A stretch of 64,000 nt of DNA from Catonia carolina (Eukaryota; Arthropoda; Insecta; Hemiptera; Achilidae): assembly GCA_035578175.1 (NCBI GenBank), contig JAQMRL010000014.1, positions 14,335,774-14,399,773 on the forward strand. Direction: 5' to 3'. Shown here piece after piece: positions 11,472 to 22,827 of this stretch. Each line of letters begins with the position of its first letter. The stretch's first letter is position 1. The notes beneath the pieces were generated by a model, which was given only the letters and a program-made list of their open reading frames with translations, was not told the DNA's origin and made no database searches. The position numbers and the translations under genes were made by a program.

Positions 11472-14400
11472 CTGGATACATTGTTTGTATCATGTATCAA
11501 CACCTTTGACTACACTAATCATTTTAATAATTTCAAATTTCATATCATATCACATTTACTTTTCAGGTTAATACTTCATCGACTTATTGTGGTTAAACAT
11601 TTTTATTAACCTTGTACATAATTTAGTTAGAACCTTATTCAAATAGTTGTGAAATATACAGGCTGTTATGAACTGTAGTAATTAATTAAATAATAAATCT
11701 AGTTTTCAATTTTAATTATCTGCATTAAATTTTTGAGATTCTTCCAAAATATTATTATTACATAAAAATTATTTTTCTTCTATCATTAACTACATATTTT
11801 ATTTTATTTGGTGTCATTAATAATTACTCTGAAATTTTTTTAAACAAACCAGTTCTTAACAGAAAATGTTTCACAGTTGTTTACTAAGGTAATTTTGTGG
11901 CTTCATTAGATTTTAGTTACATGACATTTTGGGTTTACATAAATATCTTGTACGTCAAATAATGGTACAATTACTTAGGATTTAATATTTTATTACAACT
12001 TTAGAATATCATTAGGATTAAGATATTTTTGCGTTGGACAATTTTGGCTACTCGGTCTTAATTTCTTTGTAGTTAATTTAATTTATTAATTTTTTTTCCA
12101 ATGCATCATTGTACTTTAATTATTTATTGGATTTATAAGTCATCTTTATGTTTACTCACTACTTTCACTATTAGGACTCAGTTTATTTTTCTACAAATGA
12201 CTTATTATGATTTTCTATTAGTAAAATTACAATTATTGCTGAAAACATTTGCAGTTTTACCCATAACTATATTAATCTAACGTAGTATTTATTTATTTCA
12301 TATTTTTCAAATACTTTACAGGCTTAGTTCTACTTCTTAAATCAATACTCAGACTTTTGTTGGCTTTATGGATGTTTCCCTGGGTGCTCCAAGTAGTTTT
12401 ATGTTGATTTTTATTCTAAAGTCTGTCCACATGCTTTTTCCAGTTTAATTTCTAGAATTTTCCTAGTAGTTTCAGTTGATTTTTACTTACATTTTCACTT
12501 GGCCTTCAATGCCAATTTTTTTTATGGTTGTTTTCTTCTGTATTGCTCAACTTTCTGGGTAGCAGCTCCTTAGGACCCTTAATTGTTTGGTTAGTGTCGC
12601 AATGGATTAGCCACCCATATGGACCTCTTCTCTTGCCATTTTTATTTTTCTGATGACAGCTGAATATCCCACCTTGATTGAGTATGAAATCTTTTGTCTC
12701 TTACCGTCCTTCGCGTCCATAACCAACGAGAAGGAGGTAAATTGGTTATGAGATGTTGGATTTTCTATCTAATCGAGACTGCGTGTGATGGATGAATGAA
12801 ATGTCTGTTGGTTGAATCTTTCGGTGTGTTTGCGTGTGTGCCTGTTTGAGTATGAATCAGGGGACGTTTTGCTGGCCATTTTTCCAAGCTATCTTTTTTT
12901 GTGATTTTCCAAACTGCCCGACCTTGTGTCCATTTTCATTTCTTATTTTTGGTTTCTTTACTCTTTTATTCTGCCCCTTGTCCAGAGCTAATGTTCCCAA
13001 AGAGTCATGTTTTACTTTAATTTTTTTTTCAAAAATTTCAATCTGCTTCTAGCCTCAGTTGCTTCAGTTTTTTTTTTGTTGTTCTCACATTTTTCTTAGA
13101 TTTAGCACCAGGAACACATGTTGTGAATTCAACACTGTTCAATCTTCGTAGTAATTTATCCTATTTTCTATTATTTTCTTTCCATTATAACTATTTTAGG
13201 GGTTTATTTACTTTTCTTTAATTCTACACTTAGATTATTATTTCATTCAAGTTTTGTCTAGATGTTTTAATTATATTTTAATTTAATCTTGTCGTGAGTT
13301 AACTTTTCTATAATTCCAATTTTATTACTGTTTTATTAATTAATTCTGCATTTTATATTTATGCTACAATTGTAACGTCTAAGTTGAAATACGTTACTGT
13401 GGGTTTTTGTTTCATATCTGGCGCTGCATTTCAGTTTGTATTAATAATTAACTCTGTTCACCGTAAGCTGACGCTATCTGTCTTTTTTCCATTGTACTAT
13501 TCTAGCCTGTGTTGAATTTTATTTCTGGTAATTTAATTATGTACGTTTTTTCCTTGTTCGTGTACACTCTTGGTTGTATTGTGAAATCGAACGGTCGCTT
13601 ACATTAATATGTTTCGCCGATTTTATACTTTTATTCTTTTAGTTAAAGAATGTCGTTTTTATTTTAAACTGTTGCGTGATTATTATTGCTAATGTGTACA
13701 CAAATTATAATTAGTTAAATTGCAATTATGATTAGTCTTTTTATCTGCTGTTTTTAAAATTTTTTCATGATGTTACGTAATTTGTAATAGTCTTTACCGG
13801 GTTTGTGTTTTACCATTTTGTTCATGATAATTTTCTTGGTTTCATCGGTTAAATTTATTTTGTGTTCTACTCTGGGACTGTTTTTCGGCTATAGGAGATT
13901 TCGGCTATGGGAGATTTTCGATTCAGGAATATTTTCTGTTCTAACAATTTGGAGGGTTGAAGTTTGGATAGCTGTGCCATTCACCTTACCTTGCACAACT
14001 TTGGTTCCGGAGGATGACTCTCCCGGGTTCGATTCCCGAATCTAGAAAATTTGGCTGCTAACATATGTCACTTCCTGCAGTGGCTGTTTAATTTATTCTA
14101 CTGTTTATTTGGCCGATGATCATCGATTCTATCCTGGAAGGTTCGATTTCTGCAAACCGGTATGTCTGGTTAATTTTTTTTTTGGGGAAAATTTCTGTTG
14201 TTTCTACTTGAACGTTTCTGCGCTCGTCAGGAATGTTTGCCTGTACTGTGCATGTCCTGAACGGAAAATATTGGTGAACGAACTTGCCTATTACTTAACT
14301 TAAAAATATTTAAAATCAAAACTTTATCATGTTTTCCTCTTTTATAATGAATATTCTTTATTTATAATCTTGGCGTTTATTATTATAAATTTTATAATTT

Positions 14401-16240
14401 TTTTATATATTTTTGTTTTTCTTATTGTCTTTAATAATTTTGTAAAAGCTACCATGGTACGCAATGCATTTATAAAAAAAAACTATTATGATATCATACT
14501 ATTAACAGACTATGATCTGATCTGATGCAAAATTAATTCTTCCATTAAAAAGTATTTTTTACTATAGTAAATTCTTCAAAAATAAATAAATCAGTTTAAT
14601 TTTGGTAAAATTGTATCTGTTACAATGAAACTTAAAATATCTAACTGAAACTTATTATTCATTAAATATTGCAGTTTAAATTCATTTGTGAGATTCTCTT
14701 AAAATTTTTCCTGAAGTTATTTATTCAGGCACTTAATTCTGTAATAACTATATTGTGTTCATATTACTATTTTTCTGCTTTTTATTTTAAAAAGAAACAA
14801 CTTGGATTTGTTACTAATTAATTAATATTATTATATTTCTTTTTGTGATTTTTTTATGCAATTACAATCATATGCAACAACTCTTTTATTTTTTTTTGGC
14901 TTCCTTGTGTTTTGTCAACCCCTGGGCCAACCTATCAGTGTGGATAGAGGGGGGCTAGTGACACAATGATGATTAGACTATAAGTTACACGAATATTACA
15001 TTTACTAGGTTAAGGAAATGATAATTAATACTTTTCAGAAAAACTCAATTTTAGATTTAAGTATATGCCGTTTACATTATTATATTTTTATTATCTTACT
15101 AAGTACAGGGTTATCTACTCTATGGCGATGCTATAGACTGCATTCTGTACCTTCTATTTCTGGGACCCAACCAGAAGCTGTTATATGTGCAATTTTCAGC
15201 ACATAGTTTTTAATATTTAATTTTTACTCTGCAGTTTCAATTTTAGGTTAAGGATGATATTTTGACATTTTAGATTTAAGCTTACTCTGATGAATTTTTA
15301 TGATTTTATTTATTTTACTGCTTGATTGTCTAATTCATGGTGGTACCATGTAGTTATCTTGCAGGCCTGTTCTTAAGTGCAATTAAGAACTGTTAACTAG
15401 ATGCATTCCGTTAGCGTCTTAGTTTATTCTATATATGATTTTCAGTTTTCATTTATGTCAAGAACTTTACTCATGATTTTAATTTTAGGTTTATGATTTA
15501 CTCACAATATAACTTCACTATGATTCAGTAATTTTTCTCACGATTAACTTAATTTTTTTTCTCGACCCCTAAATTAATATTTTTCTTTTTACTTTATGAT
15601 GTTTCAATTACAATTACTTTTACCCTCTTTTATTTAACTTTTACTTTTACCCTCTTATGTCTATACCTGCAATTTTTGTTTATATATGTGTACTTAAAAG
15701 CTTATATTTTGTTAACGACAGATTGCGCATCCTAGAGTAGCCAGAGGTTCCTGTCAACGCAGATCATTTACATTAGATTGTAGCAGCCAATTATTGGGCG
15801 AGAGCCACCTACACATTCAGAACACACCGGACTCCTAGTAACACCGTTTAGACAGCTTCCTTCATCATATACTGTGACCTACCAAAATCTACGATTCTCA
15901 ACAAACAGGTTTTTTATAAATTTCTCGAAATCATATTCATACTACATAAACTTCAAATCATCATTCCACAAAAGTGATTAATAGTTTTCATCAAAATTTC
16001 CAGTGCCTTAACAATATGTTATGTTAAAAAGTAAACACAACGTAAATTCAATTTACCTCGATTTTCGCTGCTAAACTTTTACTAAAGTTTGTGTTAACAA
16101 ATGTGTAGCTGGTGATTTTATTCTATAAGTATAATTTAGATTTTGAAACTGGTAATAAAGTTTCACTTGTCGGCATCACTTTCTTATTGATATAACCGTT
16201 TCCTTTCTCTTTTTTTTTATCCGAGGCGGCGAGAAAACTC
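11472..16240. other. T-rich non-coding tract downstream of Gag-IN remnant
   Basis: Nearly 5 kb with marked T excess over A on the + strand and no recognisable protein. It presumably holds the 3' part of the deleted LTR element. A purine-rich AGAGGGGGGCTAG at about 14947 could be a polypurine tract, but no LTR pair was found. A SINE-like remnant lies at 13955-14062. Confidence 0.4.
13955..14062 (+). repeat. possible tRNA-derived SINE remnant
   Basis: Contains a good RNA polymerase III B box (GGTTCGATTCC at about 14027) preceded by GAGGATGACTC and followed by TCTAGAAAATTT. This resembles the SINE at 46279-46446 around its B box. The A box is not convincing, so it is a relic or a chance match. 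Confidence 0.35.
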
Positions 16241-16261
16241 TGTTCACTTCACTCCCTCACG

Positions 16262-16441
16262 ATGGTAGAAGTACTGTTGGATTCAATTGAGGTGTCCTCG
16301 TCCAGCCCCAAAGAGGCCGCAACCGCCCACCAACCAAAAACCCGCCGCCTGGCCACTTGTTCCGACATCAGCAAAGAACCCTCCACCTTCCTCGGAACTG
16401 TTTATACAAGGACCGGCAGAAAAAGTGTGGTTTTGAAATGA
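16262..16441 (+). CDS. short ORF of unknown function (59 aa)
   Basis: A 59-codon frame starting MVEVLLDSIE and ending TGRKSVVLK, in a 200-bp GC-richer island inside very T-rich DNA. Composition is protein-like (Ser/Lys/Arg/Thr, balanced hydrophobics) and the frame stays open upstream to about 16235. A pyrimidine tract and AG precede it (CTTTTTTTTTATCCGAG), so it could be a terminal exon. I do not recognise the product. It may equally be part of a transposon. The downstream neighbour is a Tc-like fragment on the other strand. Confidence 0.3.
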   Translation: MVEVLLDSIEVSSSSPKEAATAHQPKTRRLATCSDISKEPSTFLGTVYTRTGRKSVVLK

Positions 16442-16752
16442 ATCAAATACATCAGAAATAAGATGTAAAAAAAATTTATTAATAGATTTGAAACATTATT
16501 TCTTGCCATTTTTTTATTAAAGCGCTTAAATTCTAAAATTTACTTATTTTGTTTTAAAAACTATGTCAGTCAAGTGATGACCCTCATTCTGCATGCATTC
16601 ATATAATCGTACTTGGAAATTATCCATTGCCTTCACAATCATGTCGTTCGGTATCGCTGCTATTTCATTTCGAATTGCTAGCTTCAGATCTTCAGTAGTT
16701 CGAGGCTTTACGACATACACTTTCGATTTCAAATACCCCCAAAGAAAAAAGC
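16442..16752 (-). pseudogene. Tc1/mariner-superfamily transposase C-terminal fragment
   Basis: Reading leftwards from about 16752: FFLWGYLKSKVYVVKPRTTE, then LKLAIRNEIAAIPND, VKAMDNFQVRLYEC and GHHLTDIVF. This is the C-terminal end of an IS630/Tc-type transposase found widely in insects. It is probably the same broad family as the N-terminal fragment inside the element at 44477-45256. It is cut on its 5' side by the mariner insertion starting at 16753. Confidence 0.7.
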
Positions 16753-17358
16753 TACGAAGGCCATCCGGAAAGTAGTACCCGTTTCCGCCGCATGAGGCGC
16801 TGACGAGGCGAGCAGCCGCCGGTCAAGGTCAGATCGCTTCAGTGGCTTGTCTGCCTTCTCTGTTGCAAGTTCCGCGACGCTAGCATTGCCTGTCTTGTTT
16901 CTGTGACCGTTCATAATGTTTAAAAAAATTGAGAACGCCGCCAGTTGTGAAGTGAGGGCTGTAATAAAATTTCTCAATGCAAGAAACGTTCGACCTTGTG
17001 ATATTCATCGCCAATTAAAGGAAGTGTATGGAGACGATGTGATGGATGAGTCATCTGTTCGGCGCTGGTGTCGTAATTTTAACTTGGGGAGGGGGAACAC
17101 ACACGACGATGAGCGTTCAGGGAGACCATCTGTCATTACAGATCAACTGCTGAGGTCAGTAGACGAATTCGTGAGGCACGATCGGCGCGTTACAATTGAT
17201 GACATCTGTGAACATTTCCCTAATGTTTCTCGCACAATTCTTCATGAAATTGTCAAAGACCATCTGCATTATTCAAAAATTTGCGCAAGGTGGGTCCCTC
17301 GCATGCTTACAGATGAGCACAAAACCAAGCGTATGGCTGCTGCATTAACACTTTTAAT
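16753..17358 (+). mobile_element. mariner element, 5' half
   Basis: Starts with a mariner-type terminal repeat (CGAAGGCCATCCGGAAAGTA after TA) inserted in the Tc-like fragment. It contains a transposase N-terminus from ATG 16916: CEVRAVIKFLNARNVRP (first helix-turn-helix), SSVRRWCRNF, DDERSGRPSV, then the linker WVPRMLTDEHKTKR. The catalytic core is missing because the LTR retrotransposon sequence begins at 17359, shortly after AAALTLL. The N-terminus resembles that of the mariner at 60879-61810. Confidence 0.8.
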
Positions 17359-17590
17359 ACTAAACCAACATCTTACGCTTCCGCATAGTTTAACCGTCAG
17401 GATACAACAGGTCGAACGAACAACCAGACATCCCCCAACCGGGGCTGTATGGAAGTCACGCGATATTAACTGACCAATCACAGCACTTCTAGCGATCATC
17501 CGATTTTTGACTACTGCTAAAACATCACGTACACCCCAAGATGTAGATGACCTCAAACAAAAGCAGGGTGGGAGGGGTGGAACATATTCC

Positions 17591-18010
17591 GGTAATTGTT
17601 TACTTATAGGACACCAAACCAATTTGAACCATTTTGCTTATAATCGATACTTTTTTGTATGCTGAATCCGAATATGAAATTAGTTTTGCGCGCAAACAAC
17701 TGTGGAATTAGTTATAAGCCCTTTTATATGATCTCCCGCAACGTTCTCAATTTATCTAGTGATATTTCTATGAATGTATACATTTTTGGTATAAAGAATA
17801 TATATATATATTGATAGTAATGTTGATATTGATCAATAAACATGAATAAAAATAACGTAAATATATAAACAACGTAAATACTATGAATAATGTAAAATGA
17901 CATACTAGTGTAATGACGTCATTCACTAGAATGGTTACATTTTTATGACGCCATTACAAGCGGTCTCAAAAGTTATTATTAACCGAGTAGGTTAGCGGTT
18001 GGTACGGGCT
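17591..18010 (+). repeat. foldback left terminal inverted arm
   Basis: Pairs with 19252-19702. Shared landmarks include GACACCAAACCAATTTGAAC, GCGCGCAAACAACTGTGG, an AT run near 17800, TGACGTCATT near 17915 and CCGAGTAGGTTAGCGGTTGG at its inner end. Small indels distinguish the arms; the right arm has extra bases near 19540. Confidence 0.9.
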
Positions 18011-18060
18011 TTTTCATTTGCATATAACAACCGATAACCTATCCAACATTAGCTCAATTA

Positions 18061-18950
18061 GAGTAGGTTATCGGTTGTTACGGGCGTTTATATTTGCACA
18101 TAACAAACGATAACCTATTCAACATTAGCTCATTTAGAGTAGGTTATCGGTTGTTACGGGCGTTTATATTTGCACATAACAACCGATAACCTATCCAACA
18201 TTAGCTCATTTAGAGTAGGTTATCGGTTGTTACGGGCGTTTATATTTGCACATAACAACCGATAACCTATCCAACATTAGCTCATTTAGAGTAGGTTATC
18301 GGTTGTTACGGGCGTTTATATTTGAACATAACAACCGATAACCTACCCAACATTAGCTCATTTAGAGTAGGTTATCGGTTGTTACGGGCGTTTATATTTG
18401 CACATAACAAACGATAACCTATCCAACATTAGCCCATTTAGAGTAGGTTATCGGTTGTTACGGGCGTTTATATTTGCACATAACAACCGATAACCTATCC
18501 AACATTAGCTCATTTAGAGTAGGTTATCGGTTGTTACGGGCGTTTATATTTGAACATAACAACCGATAACCTACCCAACATTAGCTCATTTAGAGTAGGT
18601 TATCGGTTGTTACGGGCGTTTATATTTGCACATAACAAACGATAACCTATCCAACATTAGCCCATTTAGAGTAGGTTATAGGTTGTTACGGGCGTTTATA
18701 TTTGCACATAACAAACGATAACCTATTCAACATTAGCCCATTTAGAGTAGGTTATCGGTTGTTACGGGCGTTTATATTTGCACATAACAAACGATAACCT
18801 ATCCAACATTAGCTCATTTAGAGTAGGTTATCGGTTGTTACGGGCGTTTATATTTGCACATAACAAACGATAACCTATTCAACATTAGCTCATTTAGAGT
18901 AGGTTATCGGTTGTTACGGGCGTTTATATTTGCACATAACAACCGATAAC
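18061..18950 (+). repeat. 76-bp hairpin tandem array, direct part
   Basis: About twelve head-to-tail units with starts (GAGTAGGTTATCGG) at 18061, 18137, 18213 and so on every 76 bp, ending at the inversion point near 18950. Each unit carries TAGGTTATCGGTTGTTA and its reverse complement TAACAACCGATAACCTA around a loop of about 20 nt. Many units have one mismatch in the second half-stem (AACAAACG). Units are highly homogeneous. Confidence 0.93.
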
Positions 18951-19262
18951 CTACTCTAAATGAGCTAATGTTGAATAGGTTATCGTTTGTTATGTGCAAA
19001 TATAAACGCCCGTAACAACCGATAACCTACTCTAAATGAGCTAATGTTGAATAGGTTATCGGTTGTTATGTGCAAATATAAACGCCCGTAACAACCGATA
19101 ACCTACGCTATATGAACTAATGTTGAATAGGTTATCGTTTGTTATGTGCAAATATAAACGCCCGTAACAACCGATAACCTACTCTAAATGAGCTAATGTT
19201 GAATAGGTTATCGTTTGTTATGTGCAAATATAAACGCCCGTAAAAACCGATAAAGCCCGTAC
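18951..19262 (-). repeat. 76-bp hairpin tandem array, inverted part
   Basis: About four units of the same 76-bp repeat in reverse orientation (TAAATGAGCTAATGTTGAAT and on), ending in a degenerate unit by 19262. One unit has GCTATATGAACT in place of TCTAAATGAGCT. The left and right arrays are unequal in length (about 12 against 4). Confidence 0.92.
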
Positions 19263-19702
19263 CAACCGCTAACCTACTCGGTTAATGTTAATTTTTGAGG
19301 CCGCTTGTAATGACGTCATAATAATGAAACCATTCTACTGCATGACGTCAATACACTAGTATATCATTTTACGTTTTCACAGTATTTACGTTGTTTATAT
19401 ATTTACGTTATATTTATTCATGTTTATTGATCAATATATATTAACATTACCAACATTACTATCAATATATATATATTCTGTATGCCAAAAATGTATACAT
19501 AAATATAAATATCACGAGATAAATTGAGAACGTTGCGGGAAAGTGAGGTTATGTTGGTAAATGAAATAAAAGGGCTTATAACTAATTCCACAGTTGTTTG
19601 CGCGCAAAACTAATTTCATATACGGATTCAGCATACAAAAAAGAATCGATTATAAGCAAAATGGTTCAAATTGGTTTGGTGTCCTATAAGTAAACAAATA
19701 CC
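19252..19702 (-). repeat. foldback right terminal inverted arm
   Basis: Reverse complement of the left arm, ending CCTATAAGTAAACAAATACC at 19702, just before the right copy of the 8-bp duplication. Confidence 0.9.
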
Positions 19703-19934
19703 CATATTCCATACCCGCACACAAAAGAAATATAAAATTCACTACTACAATATCCACTGAACAAAGAAAAAATATCATTTGACCACAGGGTCGAATGCAT
19801 TTTGAAAGAAATACAGAAATTACTAACAGAGAATCTACTATATTATAGAATTAAGTATTCGAGGAATAAAATAATAAAATATAAAATTAAGGAAATAAAA
19901 ATTAAATTTAGAAAAACTACTTATAAACGTTACA

Positions 19935-19950
19935 ATCTCCCCCTCGAAAA
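19935..19950 (-). promoter_or_regulatory. polypurine tract
   Basis: On the minus strand GAGGGGGAGAT lies immediately before the TGTAACG start of the 3' LTR, the position of the plus-strand primer in LTR retrotransposons. Confidence 0.65.
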
Positions 19951-21186
19951 CTCAGACATAGTCTGCAAAAAAAAAATTTTGAAAACCAAAAAAAAGACAT
20001 CAACATCACAACAGATAGACAGGAATCCAATCAACCTAACCTCAAAATGCACGACAATCACCTAATATTGTACATAGTCAAGGGATAAATTTTACAACTC
20101 CAAACTAACAAAAATTTTAAAAAACATTTAATGCCTAAAAGTCACCACATAATCCACCACAAGGTTTAACTAGACGAGCATAAAGCAATAAGTCCAAAGT
20201 CAACTACTCAAAACTACGCCACAGTAATCGCAAAGTAAACAAAATATAAATTTTCAAATTCAATCAAAATAAAACAACTTAGTTCAACGTTTTATAACAA
20301 TATCTTAAAAGAGTTAACCAGGTTAAATCACAACTGACTATCAGAATGTAAATATAAACACCAAAACTAAAAAAAATTTAAAATTTAAATTCACAAGATA
20401 ATTTACAAAGATTTAAATCTACAAAATCAAAATTTAGAACACAAGATAGAAAAACTAATAACGCTAATTTAATTATCAAACAATATAATAATTAAAACAA
20501 ACTGGGCCACCATTCAACACAAGTTCCAAGTCAATTGAATCACCATAGGTTAAACATGACAACAATGTACACAAACAAACGTAACCATAAAATATTTTTG
20601 ACAAAATTACCAAAACACTCTACCTTAAATCAATAAAAAAAACTTGCTACAAGAATGCGAATCTAGAAAACTATAATCACCAACAAACAAAATTTTAAAA
20701 GGGACACAAAAGAAACTCCTAAAAATTTAAATTTAATCAAATCAAAATTTTGGAATCCATTCAGAACCACTGTACCATTAATATATCAACACCATATTAG
20801 AATTTAGAAACACTTTCAACATAGTTAAAACACCACCAACTAACAAACTTTAAAATCAACATACTAATTTTAAAAAAACTTTAACAATTTACCAGTTCAC
20901 ACCTAACACAGCGGTTCAAATTTAATCACCTTCACAGAAAATATACTAAGAATCAAAACTATTTATCAAAAGACCTTCACTCAACTACACTTTAAACCAA
21001 TCTATACTGTACTTAACCAACAATTTGAAAAACCAAATGACCAACAGATTACATTAACTTGTTGAAATCATAACCTCAACTTTTACAATACTATAAGAAA
21101 ACTTACATGACTCTAAAACTTTACCAAACAAATCAAAATTATTAAGAAAGCACTCTAATCAACAGTAGAATTAACTAAATTCACTT
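19951..21186. other. A-rich non-coding interior of the LTR element
   Basis: About 1.2 kb with strong A excess on the + strand (T excess in sense) where RNase H and integrase should lie. No coding frame was recognised, so the 3' half of pol has been replaced or lost. Confidence 0.5.
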
Positions 21187-22753
21187 TTCACAAAAACAGC
21201 CGATAAACCAGTAGAACTAGCATCTGTTTGGAGGATAAATTTTTTATTAAAATCGGGTATAGCAAGTACAGGGGGATTAGAAATCTTTTCTTTAATAGCC
21301 TCAAAGGCTTTTTGTTGTTCAGATTTTCACTCAAATTTCACATTTTTCTTACGGAGTTTATTTAATGGGGCAGCCAAATCAGAAAAATTAGGAATAAATT
21401 TATGAAAATAGTTTGCCATACCTAAATATCTAGCAATACCTTTAACATCACGCGGAACAGGAAACTTACTAATAGACTTGGTTCTCTCAGGATCAATCTG
21501 AATTTTATTAAAAGAAACTAAATGTCCCAAAAATGAAATCGAAGACGCAGCAAACTGAACCTTTTGGGGATTAACTGTAAGACCAGCCTTACCCAATCGA
21601 TCTAACACAATTTTTATATGACGAAGATGATCATCAAAGTTTTCGGAATAAATAACTAGATCGTCCAAATAATTAATAAGGAATTTAAATTTAACATCGT
21701 GGAAAATCTGTTCCATGAGACGAGATAAACATTGCCCTCCCACTGCCAATCCAAAAGGTACTCTCTTAAATTGAAACAAATTAAAAGGTGTACAAAAACT
21801 TGTCAATGCTTTCGAAGACTCGGACAACTTAATTTGATGATAGGCAGAATTTAAATCGAATGTAGTAAAGTATTTGGCACGATGAAACCAATCGAAACAC
21901 GTGTGAATAGAAGGTAAAGGGGTAGAATCAATTTCAATATTCTGGTTTAACTTGCGTTAATCAATAACAAGGCGAAAATCATTATCAGGTTTGGGTACTA
22001 AAAAGCAAGGACTAGAATACTCCGAAACAGAAGACTCAATCACATCATTTTTAATCAACTCATCAATTTTTCTACGAAGAAATTTCATTTTCATGGGATT
22101 TAACTGGTACGGATGAGACTTAACTACCACATCAGATTTTAAACGTATCTGGTATTCAGTTTTATTCGTTGACCCTAATTTCTTGGTTAACACATGAGGA
22201 AACTTATTCAATACAAAGTATAACTTAGCCTGTTGGGTTTTAGAAAGATGAGATAAAGAGATTTCAGAACTTGCAACATTTTTGACATTAGAAACATTAA
22301 CACTATTCTCCACAATATTAGTATGAATGAAAGGAATACCTCGGGAGAGAATTTAAAATAACAAATTTTAGAATTAAGATCAGGAACTAATTGAGACATT
22401 TTTATGAAATCAATACCGAGAATAATTTCTCCGGGAATAGAATCAGCAATCAAAAAGGTAAATCTCCACGAAAATTTATCAACAATTACTTTTAGATCAA
22501 TAGACTGTTTAATAACCAATTTAGACGAGTTAGCAGTAACACAATCTAACCTACAAGATTTTATCTCAACATTTTTCACCGATAAAATTTTATTAACAAC
22601 CGAAGAATGAATGAAACTTCTACAGGAACCAGTATCAATTAAAGAACAAACATTTCCTTTTACGTTAGGAATTTTTACTTCAATTAAAGGATAAGACATA
22701 GTATTTTTAGCAGGGATAGCACAAATCTTATTAAACATTCTTTTTCTATACAC
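21187..22753 (-). pseudogene. gypsy-like protease and reverse transcriptase, broken
   Basis: The first frame (22753-22208) has an aspartic protease with LIDTGSCRSFI (active-site DTG) and ILGIDFIK. A frameshift near 22340 moves into the RT frame: DVIESSVSEYSSPCFLVPKPDNDFRLVID, interrupted by TAA near 21957 where the family has Tyr. RT continues with FTTFDLNSAYHQIKLSE (motif A Asp), FKRVPFGLA, then INYLDDLVIYSE (YxDD) and FLGHLVSFN. TGA near 21325 interrupts, then NPPVLAIPDF and LQTDAS, the RNase H start, before homology ends near 21190. One frameshift, two nonsense codons and a 3' deletion make it inactive. Confidence 0.88.
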
Positions 22754-22827
22754 AGAACTTTTACTTTTGTTGTTACATTTATGGGTAATTCTATTTTTCT
22801 TCGGGACCCCAAATATCCCTCTGCGAA

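Larger units (their letters stand above)
17591..19702. mobile_element. foldback transposon with nested hairpin array
   Basis: A 2112-bp insertion flanked by the 8-bp duplication CATATTCC (17583-17590 and 19703-19710). The uninterrupted site occurs in the other LTR near 26583. The ends are inverted repeats starting GGTAATTGTTTACTTATAGG on the left and GGTATTTGTTTACTTATAGG on the right strand. Arms of about 420 bp (left) and 450 bp (right) surround an array of 76-bp units that switches orientation near 18950. There is no transposase frame, so it is non-autonomous. An 8-bp duplication with GG termini would suit Merlin-like elements, while hAT and P elements also make 8-bp duplications; the superfamily is unresolved. 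Confidence 0.92.
17359..19934 (-). repeat. left LTR (3' in sense), interrupted
   Basis: Matches 26358-26815 at nearly every base outside the foldback insertion 17591-19702. The match resumes after the duplicated CATATTCC. Total LTR sequence is about 456 bp. Sense start is TGTAACGTTTATAAG. Confidence 0.85.

Noticed and set aside
14940..16240. 3' LTR of the gag-IN element starting after AGAGGGGGGCTAG
   Set aside because: No matching sequence was found upstream of the gag frame, so an LTR pair could not be supported.
18061..19262. CRISPR-like regular repeats
   Set aside because: Units are contiguous with no variable spacers, lie inside a eukaryotic foldback transposon and contain their own stems.
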